The notes: generated from the sequence alone by a model not told the origin. A DNA stretch of 64,000 nt from Terrimesophilobacter sp044464485 (GCA_044464485.1 JBIQLG010000001.1:186001-250000), one strand, 5' to 3'. Counted from the first letter of the stretch, positions 8,884-18,006 are shown. Program-made: numbers and translations.

Positions 8884-10557
8884 CTATTTTAGGGCGTTGG
8901 CTGCGGCTCGTCCTGCCTGTCTTCCGCTGAACAGGCATCCGCCGAGGAACGTGCCTTCGAGGCTGCGGTAGCCGTGCATGCCGCCACCGCCGAATCCGCT
9001 CGCCTCGCCCGCCGCGTAGAGGCCAGGGATCGGCTGCCCGTCGACACCCAGCGCCTGGCTGTCGAGGTTCGTCTCGATGCCGCCGAGACTCTTGCGGGTG
9101 AGGATGTGCAGTTTGACGGCGATGAGCGGCCCCGCCTTTGGGTCGAGGATGCGGTGCGGCGGCGCTACCCGGATGAGCTTATCGCCGCGGTAGTGACGCG
9201 CTTGGCGGATTGCGGTGATTTGCGAGTCCTTGGCGAAGTCGTTGGCGAGCTCACGGTCGCGGGCTTCGACTTCCTCGCGCACTCGCGCGGCGTCGAGTGC
9301 GACATCCGGGGCGAGTTTCTGCATTCCGGCGATGATCTCGTCGAGCGTGTCGGCAACGAGGAAATCTTCGCCTTTCTCCTTGAACGCTTCGACCGGCGCC
9401 GTCGCCCCCTTGCCGAGACGCTGCTTGAGGAGTTCGCGGATGCTCTTGCCGGTGAGGTCGGGGTTCTGCTCGCTGCCGCTCAGGGCGAACTCCTTTTCGA
9501 TGATCTTCTGGGTGAGGATGAACCACGTGTAGTCGTGGCCGGTCGTCATGATGTGTTCGAGCGTGCCGAGCGAATCGAAGCCAGGGTAGAGGGGAACCGG
9601 GAGCCGCTTGCCGGTGGCGTCGAGCCAAATGCTCGAGGGGCCGGGCAGAATCCGGATGCCGTGCATCGGCCACACGGGCCCGTAATTCTTGATGCCCTCC
9701 ACGTAGTGCCACATGCGGTCGCCGTTGATGAGGTTCGCCCCCGCCTTCTCGCTGATGCCGAGCATGCGGCCGTCAACGTGCGCGGGAACGCCCGTGATCA
9801 TGTGCTTCGGCGGCTCGCCCATGCGGCGGGGCCACTGCGCGCGCACGAGGTCGTGATTTCCGCCGATGCCGCCGCTCGCCACGATCACGGCCGAGGCACG
9901 CGATTCGAACTCGCCCGCCTTCTCGCGATTGCTGGCCTCGCCGCGGGCCGCGGCATCCGGTTTCAGGACGGTGCCGCGCGCACCGACGACCGCGCCGCCC
10001 TCGACGATGAGTTCGTCGACCCGGTGGCGGAACTTGAGTGTGACGAGGCCCGCATCAACGCCGGCGCGCACACGCTTCACGAACGGCTCGAGGATGCCGG
10101 GGCCGGTACCCCACGTGATGTGAAAGCGGGGGACCGAGTTGCCGTGGCCGGTGGCGGTGTATCCGCCGCGCTCGGCCCACCCGACTACGGGGAAGAATTT
10201 CACGCCCATGCCGCGCAGCCACGTGCGTTTCTCGCCCGCGGCGAACTGGAGGTAGGCCTCCGCCCACTTGCGCGGCCACAGGTCTTCGTCCCGGTCGAAG
10301 CCTGCCGTGCCGGCCCAGTCCTGGCGTGCAAGGTCGAGGGAGTCTTTGATGCCCATGAAGCGCTGCTCGGGCGAGTCGATGAGGAACAGCCCGCCGAAGG
10401 ACCACCAGGCCTGCCCGCCGAAGCTCGCCTCCGGTTCCTGGTCGAGAATGGTCACGCGTTTTCCCGCGTCGACGAGTTCGGCTGCGGCGACGAGCCCGGC
10501 GAGCCCCGCACCGATGACTATCGCGTCGGTTTCGATGGTGCCGCTGTTTTTCGCCAT
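8884..10557 (-). CDS. FAD-dependent dehydrogenase (KstD/fumarate reductase flavoprotein superfamily)
   Basis: A protein of 557 residues from the ATG at 10557, chosen because GAGGAGG lies 7 bases upstream; an extra 11 N-terminal codons are open to 10590. The FAD-binding Rossmann motif DAIVIGAGLAGLVAAAELVDAG is at residues 11-32 and is followed by the GG-W pattern FGGQAWWSFGGLF. The C-terminal segment GLYAAGEASGFGGGGMHGYRSLEG closes the FAD site. The family oxidises or reduces steroid, fumarate or urocanate-like substrates. Its position beside hut suggests, but does not prove, an imidazole-acid substrate. Inverted ATTCAGG motifs lie directly upstream. Confidence 0.88.
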   Translation of the reverse strand: MAKNSGTIETDAIVIGAGLAGLVAAAELVDAGKRVTILDQEPEASFGGQAWWSFGGLFLIDSPEQRFMGIKDSLDLARQDWAGTAGFDRDEDLWPRKWAEAYLQFAAGEKRTWLRGMGVKFFPVVGWAERGGYTATGHGNSVPRFHITWGTGPGILEPFVKRVRAGVDAGLVTLKFRHRVDELIVEGGAVVGARGTVLKPDAAARGEASNREKAGEFESRASAVIVASGGIGGNHDLVRAQWPRRMGEPPKHMITGVPAHVDGRMLGISEKAGANLINGDRMWHYVEGIKNYGPVWPMHGIRILPGPSSIWLDATGKRLPVPLYPGFDSLGTLEHIMTTGHDYTWFILTQKIIEKEFALSGSEQNPDLTGKSIRELLKQRLGKGATAPVEAFKEKGEDFLVADTLDEIIAGMQKLAPDVALDAARVREEVEARDRELANDFAKDSQITAIRQARHYRGDKLIRVAPPHRILDPKAGPLIAVKLHILTRKSLGGIETNLDSQALGVDGQPIPGLYAAGEASGFGGGGMHGYRSLEGTFLGGCLFSGRQAGRAAANALK

Positions 10558-10589
10558 CCGTGCCTCCTCGTGCTTCGCCGTTGTGTTCA

Positions 10590-10664
10590 CAATTCAGGCA
10601 GGATGCTCACACATCGCCCGATTCGAGCCTGAATCGTGCGTTCTTCTCGATTCTGCCTGAATTG
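10590..10664. promoter_or_regulatory. Inverted ATTCAGG operator-like sites upstream of the FAD dehydrogenase
   Basis: CAATTCAGGCAG at 10590-10601 is matched by its exact reverse complement CTGCCTGAATTG at 10653-10664. A third, shorter copy in the second orientation (GCCTGAATC) is at 10627-10635. The array lies between the end of the IclR gene and the start of the dehydrogenase, so it is placed to control the latter. The adjacent IclR protein is the natural candidate to bind it. Direct evidence is only the repeat itself. Confidence 0.6.
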
Positions 10665-10678
10665 CGACCGGGCCGGGG

Positions 10679-11443
10679 CTAACTGCGGCCACGAATGCGT
10701 CGGCTGAGGGTGGCGGCTGCAGCCTCGACCGCTCGCCCGAACCGCGTCCACTGCGCCTCATCGACGAGGGTGCGCCGAAACGTGAGACCCACGGATGCCG
10801 CCGGGTAGTCGTTGTGATCGAGCACCGCGGCGGCGACGGAAGCGTAGGCGGTGTCGATATCGCCGTCCTCCGTGGCCCAGCCGCGCGCGCGGGTGCTGCT
10901 GAGAAGCTCCGTCAGTTCTGTGACGGATGTCGGGCCGACGCTCGTTCGAAGCGGCAGGTTCTCGTCGGGGTAGATTGCGTCGAATTGCGCCCGGGGCAGC
11001 GCCGCAAGCATCGCCCTCCCGGTTGCGGTGAGGTGAGCGGGCAGGCGCACACCGATGCTCGTGACGACGGCGGGCGCCCTGGCCGCGGCAACCTTCGATG
11101 CATACACGACATCGCTGTGCTGCAGCACGCCGAGGTGCGCAACGACCGGCAGCTTGGTTTCGGCGATGAGCCGCTCCAGCACGGGCGTTCCCAGCCGGGC
11201 GACGGCGTTGGAGGCGAGCACGGACGATCCGATTTCCCCGAGCAGCGGCGCAAGCGCAAACCCCTGGTGTTCGGGCGAGTGCACGACAAAACCTTCGCTC
11301 TGCATGACCTTCAGGAGGTGATACAGGCTCGAACGCGGCAAGTCGAGGTCGCGGCTGATCCTCGCGGCACGCACCGGTCCGCTGTGCCCGGCCAGGTAAC
11401 GGATGATGCGCAGCGTGTGGCGCGCGGCCGGCACTGCGCTCAT
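10679..11443 (-). CDS. IclR-family transcriptional regulator
   Basis: A protein of 254 residues. The N-terminal winged helix-turn-helix (RHTLRIIRYLAGHSGPVRAARISRDLDLPRSSLYHLLKVM, in two parts) is followed by the IclR effector-binding domain with LPAHLTATGRAMLAALP and the C-terminal block YASVAAAVLDHNDYPAASVGLTF. AGGAG lies 7 bases before the ATG at 11443. It is divergent from hutH, the usual arrangement for a local regulator, and is probably the histidine/urocanate-responsive controller of the hut genes and of the FAD dehydrogenase. The effector is inferred from context only. Confidence 0.93.
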   Translation of the reverse strand: MSAVPAARHTLRIIRYLAGHSGPVRAARISRDLDLPRSSLYHLLKVMQSEGFVVHSPEHQGFALAPLLGEIGSSVLASNAVARLGTPVLERLIAETKLPVVAHLGVLQHSDVVYASKVAAARAPAVVTSIGVRLPAHLTATGRAMLAALPRAQFDAIYPDENLPLRTSVGPTSVTELTELLSSTRARGWATEDGDIDTAYASVAAAVLDHNDYPAASVGLTFRRTLVDEAQWTRFGRAVEAAAATLSRRIRGRS

Positions 11444-11488
11444 TGTTGCTCCTGAATTTTCGAAACCACGACCGGATGCGGTGGGGGT

Positions 11489-11516
11489 TTGTCTCGGATA
11501 CCAGACAGATTATCGT
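11489..11516 (+). promoter_or_regulatory. Possible hut operon promoter with short inverted repeat
   Basis: TTGTCT (11489-11494) and TATCGT (11511-11516) are spaced 16 bp and could serve as -35 and -10 boxes for hutH. A short inverted repeat, TGTCT at 11490-11494 and AGACA at 11503-11507, overlaps the -35 and spacer, where a repressor could bind. The match to consensus is only moderate. Confidence 0.35.
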
Positions 11517-11560
11517 GAATGCGGGCCCACGCGGGAGGTTTTCGGGCTCTAATGAGAGAC

Positions 11561-13105
11561 ATGAGTCGAGTTGTGTTGGGCATCGGCGCCCCGAGCCGGG
11601 ACGATGTGGTTGCCGTGGCGCGTGCCGGCGCGAAAGTCGAGTTGGCCCCGGATGCCATGGCGGCGATGGAGTACAGTCGCGCCGTGATCGAGGCGCTCGC
11701 CTCCGACCCGCAACCGCACTACGGCGTATCGACGGGTTTCGGCGCCCTCGCGAGCAAGCACATCCCGTTCGAGCGGCGTGCGCAACTGCAGCGCTCGCTC
11801 GTGCTGAGCCACGCCGCGAGCAGCGGCCCGGAGATCGAGCGCGAAGTGGTGCGCGCCACCATGCTCTTGCGCCTTTCCACCCTGGCTACCGGCCGCACGG
11901 GCGTCCGCCCGGTCGTCGCCGAGACCTATGTGAAGCTGCTGAACGCGGGCATCACACCCATCGTCGGCGAATACGGCAGCCTCGGCTGCTCCGGCGACCT
12001 CGCTCCACTCGCGCACTGCGCGCTCGCGCTGCTCGGCGAGGGGGAGGTCCGCGATGCGGCGGGCACTCTCATGCCGGCATCCGAAGCGCTCGCCGCCGCC
12101 GGAATCGAGCCGATCGAGCTGCACGAAAAGGAGGGCCTCGCCCTCATCAACGGCACGGACGGCATGCTCGGGATGCTCGTCATGGCCATCCACGACCTGA
12201 ACCAGCTGGTCACGACGGCCGACCTTGCCGCGGCGCTCAGCGTCGAAGGGTTGCAGGGAACGGATGCCGTGTTCGCCGCCGACCTGCACGCGCTGCGCCC
12301 GCAACTTGGGCAGCAGCGCTCCGCGGCGAACATGCGCGCGGTGCTCAAGGACTCCACCATGATCAGCCGTCCGGAAGGCTTCACGCGCGTACAGGATGCG
12401 TACTCGCTTCGCTGCGCTCCACAGGTGCACGGCGCGGTGCGCGACACGATCGACCACGCAACGCTCGTCGCCGAACGCGAACTCGCGAGCGCGATCGACA
12501 ACCCCGTCGTCACCCTCGACGACCGACTCGAATCAAACGGCAACTTCCATGGCGCTCCTCTCGGTTACGTGCTCGACTTCCTCGCGATCGCCGTCGCGGA
12601 CCTCGCGAGCATGAGCGAGCGGCGCACCGACCGGTTCCTGGATGTCGCCCGCAACCACGGCCTGAACGCGTTCCTCGCCGACGACCCCGGTGTCGACTCC
12701 GGCCACATGATCGCGCAGTACACGCAGGCGGGCATCGTGAGCGAGCTGAAGCGCCTCGCAGTGCCGGCGAGTGTGGACTCGATCCCGTCCTCGGCCATGC
12801 AGGAAGACCACGTGTCGATGGGGTGGAGTGCGGCACGCAAGCTGCGCCGCTCGATCGATGGCCTCGGCCGCGTAATAGCGATCGAGTTGCTCACGAGCGC
12901 CCGCGCGATAGACCTGCGCGCGCCCGTGCAACCCGGCCCCGTCGGCGCCGCCGTGCGCGCCCAGCTCCGCACGCGGGTCGAAGGCCCCGCCACCGACCGA
13001 TACCTGGCCCCGGAAATCGCGGCCGCCCACACCATGGTGCTCGACGGTTCGCTGCTTGCGGCCGCGGCATCCGTAGTTTTGACAGCAGGAGGAGAACTCG
13101 TATGA
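11561..13105 (+). CDS. hutH: Histidine ammonia-lyase
   Basis: A protein of 514 residues from the ATG at 11561 (an in-frame ATG at 11552 is possible). It deaminates L-histidine to trans-urocanate, step one of histidine degradation. Family motifs include YGVSTGFGALA, TGRTGVRP and GSLGCSGDLAPLAH. Residues 143-145, Cys-Ser-Gly, occupy the site where the self-processed MIO cofactor forms; most histidases have Ala-Ser-Gly there. Tyr54 and the later segments SNGNFHGAPLGYVLDF and QEDHVSMG complete the active site. The stop overlaps the hutU start (ATGA), giving tight coupling. Confidence 0.97.
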   Translation: MSRVVLGIGAPSRDDVVAVARAGAKVELAPDAMAAMEYSRAVIEALASDPQPHYGVSTGFGALASKHIPFERRAQLQRSLVLSHAASSGPEIEREVVRATMLLRLSTLATGRTGVRPVVAETYVKLLNAGITPIVGEYGSLGCSGDLAPLAHCALALLGEGEVRDAAGTLMPASEALAAAGIEPIELHEKEGLALINGTDGMLGMLVMAIHDLNQLVTTADLAAALSVEGLQGTDAVFAADLHALRPQLGQQRSAANMRAVLKDSTMISRPEGFTRVQDAYSLRCAPQVHGAVRDTIDHATLVAERELASAIDNPVVTLDDRLESNGNFHGAPLGYVLDFLAIAVADLASMSERRTDRFLDVARNHGLNAFLADDPGVDSGHMIAQYTQAGIVSELKRLAVPASVDSIPSSAMQEDHVSMGWSAARKLRRSIDGLGRVIAIELLTSARAIDLRAPVQPGPVGAAVRAQLRTRVEGPATDRYLAPEIAAAHTMVLDGSLLAAAASVVLTAGGELV

Positions 13106-14814
13106 GCGCAGGAGACAAAATTTCAGGGCCGCGGCCCGTGAGGGCGTACCGCGGAACAGAATTGCACACGCTCGGCTGGCAGCAGGAAGCCGCGCTGCGG
13201 ATGCTGCAAAACAACCTCGACCCGGAGGTCGCTGAGCATCCGGATGACCTCGTCGTCTACGGAGGCACCGGCAAGGCCGCGCGCACGTGGGAGGCGTTCG
13301 ACGCGATGGTGCGCACGCTGAAGACGCTGAAGAACGACGAGACGATGCTCGTGCAGTCCGGCAAACCGGTTGGGGTCATGCGCACGAACGAGTGGGCGCC
13401 GCGCGTGCTCATCGCGAACTCGAACCTCGTGGGCGACTGGGCGAACTGGGACGAATTCCGCCGCCTCGAGCAAAAAGGCCTCACCATGTACGGGCAGATG
13501 ACCGCTGGCTCGTGGATTTACATCGGTACGCAAGGCATCCTGCAGGGCACGTTCGAAACCTTCGCCGCCGTCGCCGACAAGTTCGCGGCCCGCAGCGGCG
13601 GGTCCGGGGCGTACGGCACGGGCACGCTCGCGGGCACCATCACCCTCACGGGCGGCCTCGGCGGTATGGGCGGCGCCCAGCCGCTTGCCGTCACGATGAA
13701 CGACGGGGTGGTCATTTGCGTTGACGTTGATCAGAGCCGCATCGACCGCCGCATCGAGCATCGCTACCTCGACGTCGAGGCGACCTCGATCGAGAATGCG
13801 CTCGAACTCGCCTACGCGGCGCGCGACAAGAGGGAACCGCTCAGCATCGGCCTGCTCGGCAACGCCGCGGACGTATTCCCGCGGATGCTTGAGCAGGGTG
13901 CCGAAATCGACATCGTCACCGACCAGACGAGCGCGCACGACCCGCTCGCTTACCTGCCGCTCGAGTTCACGTTTGACGAGTGGCATGCGGCACGCGAGTC
14001 CGACCCGGAAGGGTTCGCGGCGAAGGCGCGCAACTCCATGCGCAAGCAGGTGGAGGCGATGGTCGGATTTCAGGATGCCGGGGCCGAGGTGTTCGACTAC
14101 GGCAACAACATCCGCACAGAGGCGAAGACAGCCGGCTTCGAGAGGGCGTTCGCGTTCCCCGGGTTCGTGCCCGCGTACATCCGCCCGCTGTTCGAGCAGG
14201 GCAAGGGCCCGTTCCGTTGGGCGGCGCTGAGCGGCGACCCCGCCGACATTGCCGCGACAGATCGGGCGATCCTCGACCTGTTCCCGGAGAACAAGTCGCT
14301 CGCGAAGTGGATCACAATGGCGGGGGAGCGCGTGCACTTCCAGGGCCTCCCGGCGCGCATCTGCTGGCTCGGCTACGGCGAACGCGACAAGGCTGGACTC
14401 AAGTTCAACGAGATGGTCGCCTCGGGCGAGATCTCGGCACCCATCGTGATCGGCCGAGACCACCTCGACTCCGGCTCGGTCGCCTCGCCCTACCGGGAGA
14501 CCGAGGCGATGAAGGACGGCTCGGATGCGATCGCCGACTGGCCGCTCCTCAACGCGCTCGTCAACACCTCCTCCGGAGCGACGTGGGTGTCGATCCATCA
14601 CGGCGGCGGCGTCGGGATCGGCCGTTCGATCCACGCGGGGCAGGTCACGGTCGCCGACGGCACCGAACTCGCCGCGCAAAAGATCGCGCGCGTGCTCAGC
14701 AACGACCCGGGGATGGGCGTCATCCGGCACGCGGATGCCGGCTACGAGGACGCGATCGAAGTCGCAGAGCGCCTGCACGTTCGCGTGCCGATGCGCGAGA
14801 CTGAGGGGCAATGA
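13102..14814 (+). CDS. hutU: Urocanate hydratase
   Basis: A protein of 570 residues, slightly longer than the usual 555. It converts urocanate to 4-imidazolone-5-propionate using tightly bound NAD+. Signature segments are LVVYGGTGKAARTW, MTAGSWIYIGTQGI, TLTGGLGGMGGAQPLA (NAD-binding), GFQDAGAEVFDYGNNIR, PARICWLGYGER and the terminal SIHHGGGVGIG. The frame stays open upstream through hutH in a different reading frame; the ATG at 13102, overlapping the hutH stop and preceded by AGGAGGAG, is the correct start. It overlaps hutG by 4 bases. Confidence 0.97.
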   Translation: MSAGDKISGPRPVRAYRGTELHTLGWQQEAALRMLQNNLDPEVAEHPDDLVVYGGTGKAARTWEAFDAMVRTLKTLKNDETMLVQSGKPVGVMRTNEWAPRVLIANSNLVGDWANWDEFRRLEQKGLTMYGQMTAGSWIYIGTQGILQGTFETFAAVADKFAARSGGSGAYGTGTLAGTITLTGGLGGMGGAQPLAVTMNDGVVICVDVDQSRIDRRIEHRYLDVEATSIENALELAYAARDKREPLSIGLLGNAADVFPRMLEQGAEIDIVTDQTSAHDPLAYLPLEFTFDEWHAARESDPEGFAAKARNSMRKQVEAMVGFQDAGAEVFDYGNNIRTEAKTAGFERAFAFPGFVPAYIRPLFEQGKGPFRWAALSGDPADIAATDRAILDLFPENKSLAKWITMAGERVHFQGLPARICWLGYGERDKAGLKFNEMVASGEISAPIVIGRDHLDSGSVASPYRETEAMKDGSDAIADWPLLNALVNTSSGATWVSIHHGGGVGIGRSIHAGQVTVADGTELAAQKIARVLSNDPGMGVIRHADAGYEDAIEVAERLHVRVPMRETEGQ

Positions 14815-15734
14815 ACACTCCCACCGGTTCGGCTCCGCTTCCCACCGACGCGCTCTGGCCCCGCGCGGGCAATTGGCCCGCAGCACACGGCAGAGCCGAC
14901 GTCGCGATCATCGGCGTCCCGACGTGGCGAACGTCGATCTCGGCGACGAACGCCGGGCAGACGCCGGATGCCGTGCGCGCGATGATCCCTCGCTACAGCG
15001 AGTTCTCGCACGCCGAGATCGTGCGTACCGAACGCAGCCCAGCCATCACGTTCGCCGACTATGGAAACATCGCCGACCCGGACGCCGATGAGCAGCGCGC
15101 CATCGCAGAGATTGCCGCCGTCGACGCGAGGCTTCTGGTGGCGCTCGGCGGGGACAACGCGGCAACGGTGCCCGTCGCTCTCGGGCGTTGGGGTGACAGG
15201 ATACCGACCGCCGGTCTTGTCACGGTCGACGCACACTACGACCTTCGCGATGGAGTCTCGAACGGATCTCCCGTGCGCAGACTCATCGAAGCCGGTCTCG
15301 ACGGAGCGCGCGTGGTTCAGATCGGGATTTCCGACTTCGCAAACTCCGCAGAGTATGCGATGCGCGCTCGAGACTTCGGCATCACGGTCATTCTGCGAGA
15401 TGAGCTCGTCCGGCGCCCGATGGCCGACGTGATGGCCGAGGCGCTCGAAATCGCCGGGGCCGGGGGCGGGCCGATCCACGTGGACCTCGACCTCGACGTC
15501 GACGCGTGCGATCGAGCGGTCGCGCCGGCGTGCCCGGCATCCGTTCCCGGCGGGATCTCCGCGTACGAACTGCGAACGGCCGCGCGCATTGCCGCGCGTC
15601 ACTCTCAGGTCGAATCGATCGACCTCGTGGAGGTGGACTCGGCGAAGGACACCGAGGATGCGCGCACGACACGACTCGTCGCGCTGTGCGTGCTGGAAGC
15701 GGCGGCGGGCTTCCGCGAGCGGTCCGAGGCGTAA
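14811..15734 (+). CDS. hutG: Arginase-superfamily formimidoylglutamase-like hydrolase
   Basis: A ureohydrolase of 307 residues. By its position between hutU and hutI it should hydrolyse N-formimino-L-glutamate to glutamate and formamide. Metal-site motifs are LGGDN (113-117), VDAHYDLRDG (139-148) and VDLDLDVDACD (224-234). The usual GGDH metal-ligand His is Asn116 here. The substrate loop SNGSPVRRLIE matches the SNG(S/T)PxR motif of formiminoglutamases rather than arginases. The ATG overlaps the hutU stop. A related agmatinase activity cannot be excluded. Confidence 0.88.
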   Translation: MNTPTGSAPLPTDALWPRAGNWPAAHGRADVAIIGVPTWRTSISATNAGQTPDAVRAMIPRYSEFSHAEIVRTERSPAITFADYGNIADPDADEQRAIAEIAAVDARLLVALGGDNAATVPVALGRWGDRIPTAGLVTVDAHYDLRDGVSNGSPVRRLIEAGLDGARVVQIGISDFANSAEYAMRARDFGITVILRDELVRRPMADVMAEALEIAGAGGGPIHVDLDLDVDACDRAVAPACPASVPGGISAYELRTAARIAARHSQVESIDLVEVDSAKDTEDARTTRLVALCVLEAAAGFRERSEA

Positions 15735-15739
15735 ATATC

Positions 15740-16900
15740 GTGAGCACCCTCATCGACAACATCGGCCTGCTCGTCACGCACGAGGCAGGCCGACGGGAAC
15801 GTGAAAATGCGGCCCTCGTTATCGAGGACGGCGTCGTCGCCTGGATCGGCGACGTCGGCACGGCGCCGGATGCCGACGAGCGAATCGATGCTGAGGGCCG
15901 GTGCGTGATTCCCGGCTTCGTCGACAGCCACAGCCATATCGTGTTCGCGGGCGATCGCTCGGCCGAGTTCGAGCATCGCATGATCGGACAGCCATATGCT
16001 GCTGGCGGAATACGGACGACCGTGGCGGCGACGCGCGCGGCGACCGATGCGGAACTCGCCGCTAACACGGCGCGGCTCGTGGCGGAGATGCGTTCCCAAG
16101 GCACGACGACCGTCGAGATCAAGAGCGGCTACGGCCTGACGAGCGTGGATGAGGCCCGTGCGCTCGCGATCGCAGGGAGGTTCACAAACGAGACGACGTA
16201 CCTCGGCGCGCACGTCGTTCCCGCCGAATTCAAGGATGACCCCGCCGGGTATGTCGCTCTCGTGACGGGCGAGATGCTTGACGCGTGCGCCCCGCACGCA
16301 AAGTGGATCGACGTGTTCTGCGACCACGGTGCGTTCGACGTGGACCAAGCGCGGACGATCCTCACCGCGGGCGTCGCGCGGGGCCTCGAAGCGCGGATGC
16401 ACGGCGCACAACTTGCACCCTCGGGCGCCGTGCAACTCGCGGTCGAGCTGGGCGCGGCAAGCGTTGACCACTGCACCTACCTGACCGACGACCATGTCGC
16501 CGCGCTCGCGGCATCCGACACCGTCGCCACGCTGCTGCCCGGAGTCGAGTTTTCGACGCGGCAACCGTATCCGGATGCCCGCCGCCTCATCGATGCCGGC
16601 GCGACGGTCGCGCTCGCGTGCGATTGCAATCCGGGCTCGAGTTTTACATCATCGATGCCGTTTTGCATCGCCGTCGCCGTGCGGGAAATGAACTTCAGCC
16701 CGGCCGAAGCGTTGTGGGCAGCGACGGCGGGGGGAGCCGCCGCGCTCCGCCGAACCGACATTGGCGGCCTCGCTGTCGGTCAGCGCAGCGACCTCGTCAT
16801 TCTCGACGCGCCGAGCTATGTGCACCTCGCGTACCGACCGGGCGTGCCTCTCGTGCACCGGGTCATCACGTCGGCGGAGTCGGAGCGGACACCCGACTAA
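15740..16900 (+). CDS. hutI: Imidazolonepropionase
   Basis: A metal-dependent amidohydrolase of 386 residues starting at GTG 15740, 5 bases after the hutG stop; upstream codons in this frame are the shadow of hutG. It opens imidazolone propionate to N-formiminoglutamate. Metal ligands are visible in VIPGFVDSHSHIVFAGDR (HxH), in AHVVPAEF, in HGAQLAPSGAVQLAVELGAASVDH and in ALACDCNPGS. Length and motif order are normal. It is the last gene of the hut operon and overlaps the convergent YeiH-type gene by 4 bases. Confidence 0.96.
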   Translation: MSTLIDNIGLLVTHEAGRRERENAALVIEDGVVAWIGDVGTAPDADERIDAEGRCVIPGFVDSHSHIVFAGDRSAEFEHRMIGQPYAAGGIRTTVAATRAATDAELAANTARLVAEMRSQGTTTVEIKSGYGLTSVDEARALAIAGRFTNETTYLGAHVVPAEFKDDPAGYVALVTGEMLDACAPHAKWIDVFCDHGAFDVDQARTILTAGVARGLEARMHGAQLAPSGAVQLAVELGAASVDHCTYLTDDHVAALAASDTVATLLPGVEFSTRQPYPDARRLIDAGATVALACDCNPGSSFTSSMPFCIAVAVREMNFSPAEALWAATAGGAAALRRTDIGGLAVGQRSDLVILDAPSYVHLAYRPGVPLVHRVITSAESERTPD

Positions 16901-18006
16901 CTCAACTGCACGGCGAAGTAGGCGAGCACGGCGATGAACGCCCACGACGCGAGGCCGACGAGTAGCGACCGCCAACCCGTGCTCACGAGTTCCTTTACGC
17001 GCACGCCCGTGCCGAGTCCGAAGAGTGCCATGGCGAGGAGCGCAGTCTGTACGATATCGGCGATTGACAGTACCGCGTCGGGCAGCGGGATGAATGATCG
17101 AATCGCAACGGCGAGCAGGAAGCCGGCGACGAACAAGGGAACGATCGGCGGTCGCTTTGCCGGTTTCGCGTCTACTGCGACGTCCGTGGCTGTTTCGGCG
17201 CGGGCATTTGAACTTGCTTTGACCTCGCACTGCCGTACCGCCAACGCGGCAATGGACACCATGGGGGCGAGCATGAGCACGCGCGTGAGTTTGATGACGA
17301 CGGCGATCGCGAGCGCGCTCGTGCCGGCGAGTTGAGCTGTCGCAACCACCTGGCCAACGTCGTGCACGCTCGCGCCGACCCAATGCCCGAACTGGTCGGC
17401 GGTGAATCCGAGCGGATGCCAGAAAATCGGCAGCACGGCAATCGCGAGCGTGCCGCACAGGGTGACAAGCGCGACCGGTGTTGCAGCCTCCGAGTCCTTC
17501 GCCTTGACGACCCCACTCATTGCGCCGATCGCGGAGGCGCCGCAAATGGAAAACCCTGTCGCGATGAGCAGCGGCTCGTGTTTGGGTAGTTTCGCGAGCC
17601 TTCCCATCCAGTAGGTCGCCACGAATGTCAAAAGGACCAGTACGACAACCAACAGGATGGTCAGCCATCCGAGGTGGGCAATATCAATGAGGCTCAACTT
17701 GAGCCCGAGCAGAACGATTCCGAGGCGCATGAATTTCTTGGACGCGACCGAAAGTCCCGGTGCGAGCGAACCGGTGACTTCGCGGCGTGCGGGAGGGATC
17801 TGCGCCACGATGATGCCGAGAGCGACCGCGGCAGTGAGCAGTGGAATCACCGGGAAGAGAACATGGACTCCCCATGCGACGAGTGCTGCCGCCGCCGAAA
17901 TTACCACACCCGGGAGCCATGCGGGGATAGTGCGTTGAACGGGGGGAGGAGAGGCGAGCTGCTCGGGAATCACCTCTCCACAATGCCGGATGCTGTGCAC
18001 GGCCAC
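16897..18006 (-). CDS. YeiH/UPF0324-family putative sulfate or sulfonate exporter
   Basis: A membrane protein of about 369 residues with nine or ten helices. Family motifs are KFMRLGIVLLGLKLSL, LLIATGFSICGASAIGAMSGV, GASVHDVGQVVATAQLAG and LFGLGTGVRVKEL. UPF0324 members are often linked to sulfur metabolism and regulated by a neighbouring LysR protein, which fits here. The start is uncertain: in-frame GTG codons at 18006, 18000 and 17973 are all plausible, and none has a strong ribosome binding site. Sequence further upstream in this frame is the shadow of the divergent LysR gene. Confidence 0.88.
   Translation of the reverse strand: MAVHSIRHCGEVIPEQLASPPPVQRTIPAWLPGVVISAAAALVAWGVHVLFPVIPLLTAAVALGIIVAQIPPARREVTGSLAPGLSVASKKFMRLGIVLLGLKLSLIDIAHLGWLTILLVVVLVLLTFVATYWMGRLAKLPKHEPLLIATGFSICGASAIGAMSGVVKAKDSEAATPVALVTLCGTLAIAVLPIFWHPLGFTADQFGHWVGASVHDVGQVVATAQLAGTSALAIAVVIKLTRVLMLAPMVSIAALAVRQCEVKASSNARAETATDVAVDAKPAKRPPIVPLFVAGFLLAVAIRSFIPLPDAVLSIADIVQTALLAMALFGLGTGVRVKELVSTGWRSLLVGLASWAFIAVLAYFAVQLS

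Noticed and set aside
8974..10632. 552-codon plus-strand frame opposite the FAD dehydrogenase
   Set aside because: Antisense shadow of a high-GC gene; the minus-strand product has clear FAD motifs and a good start.
11443..13101. Continuous frame joining the hutH region to hutU, apparent 1123-residue fusion
   Set aside because: The first 553 codons are Arg/Ala-rich shadow of hutH in another frame; hutU homology starts at the ATG 13102 with a ribosome binding site.
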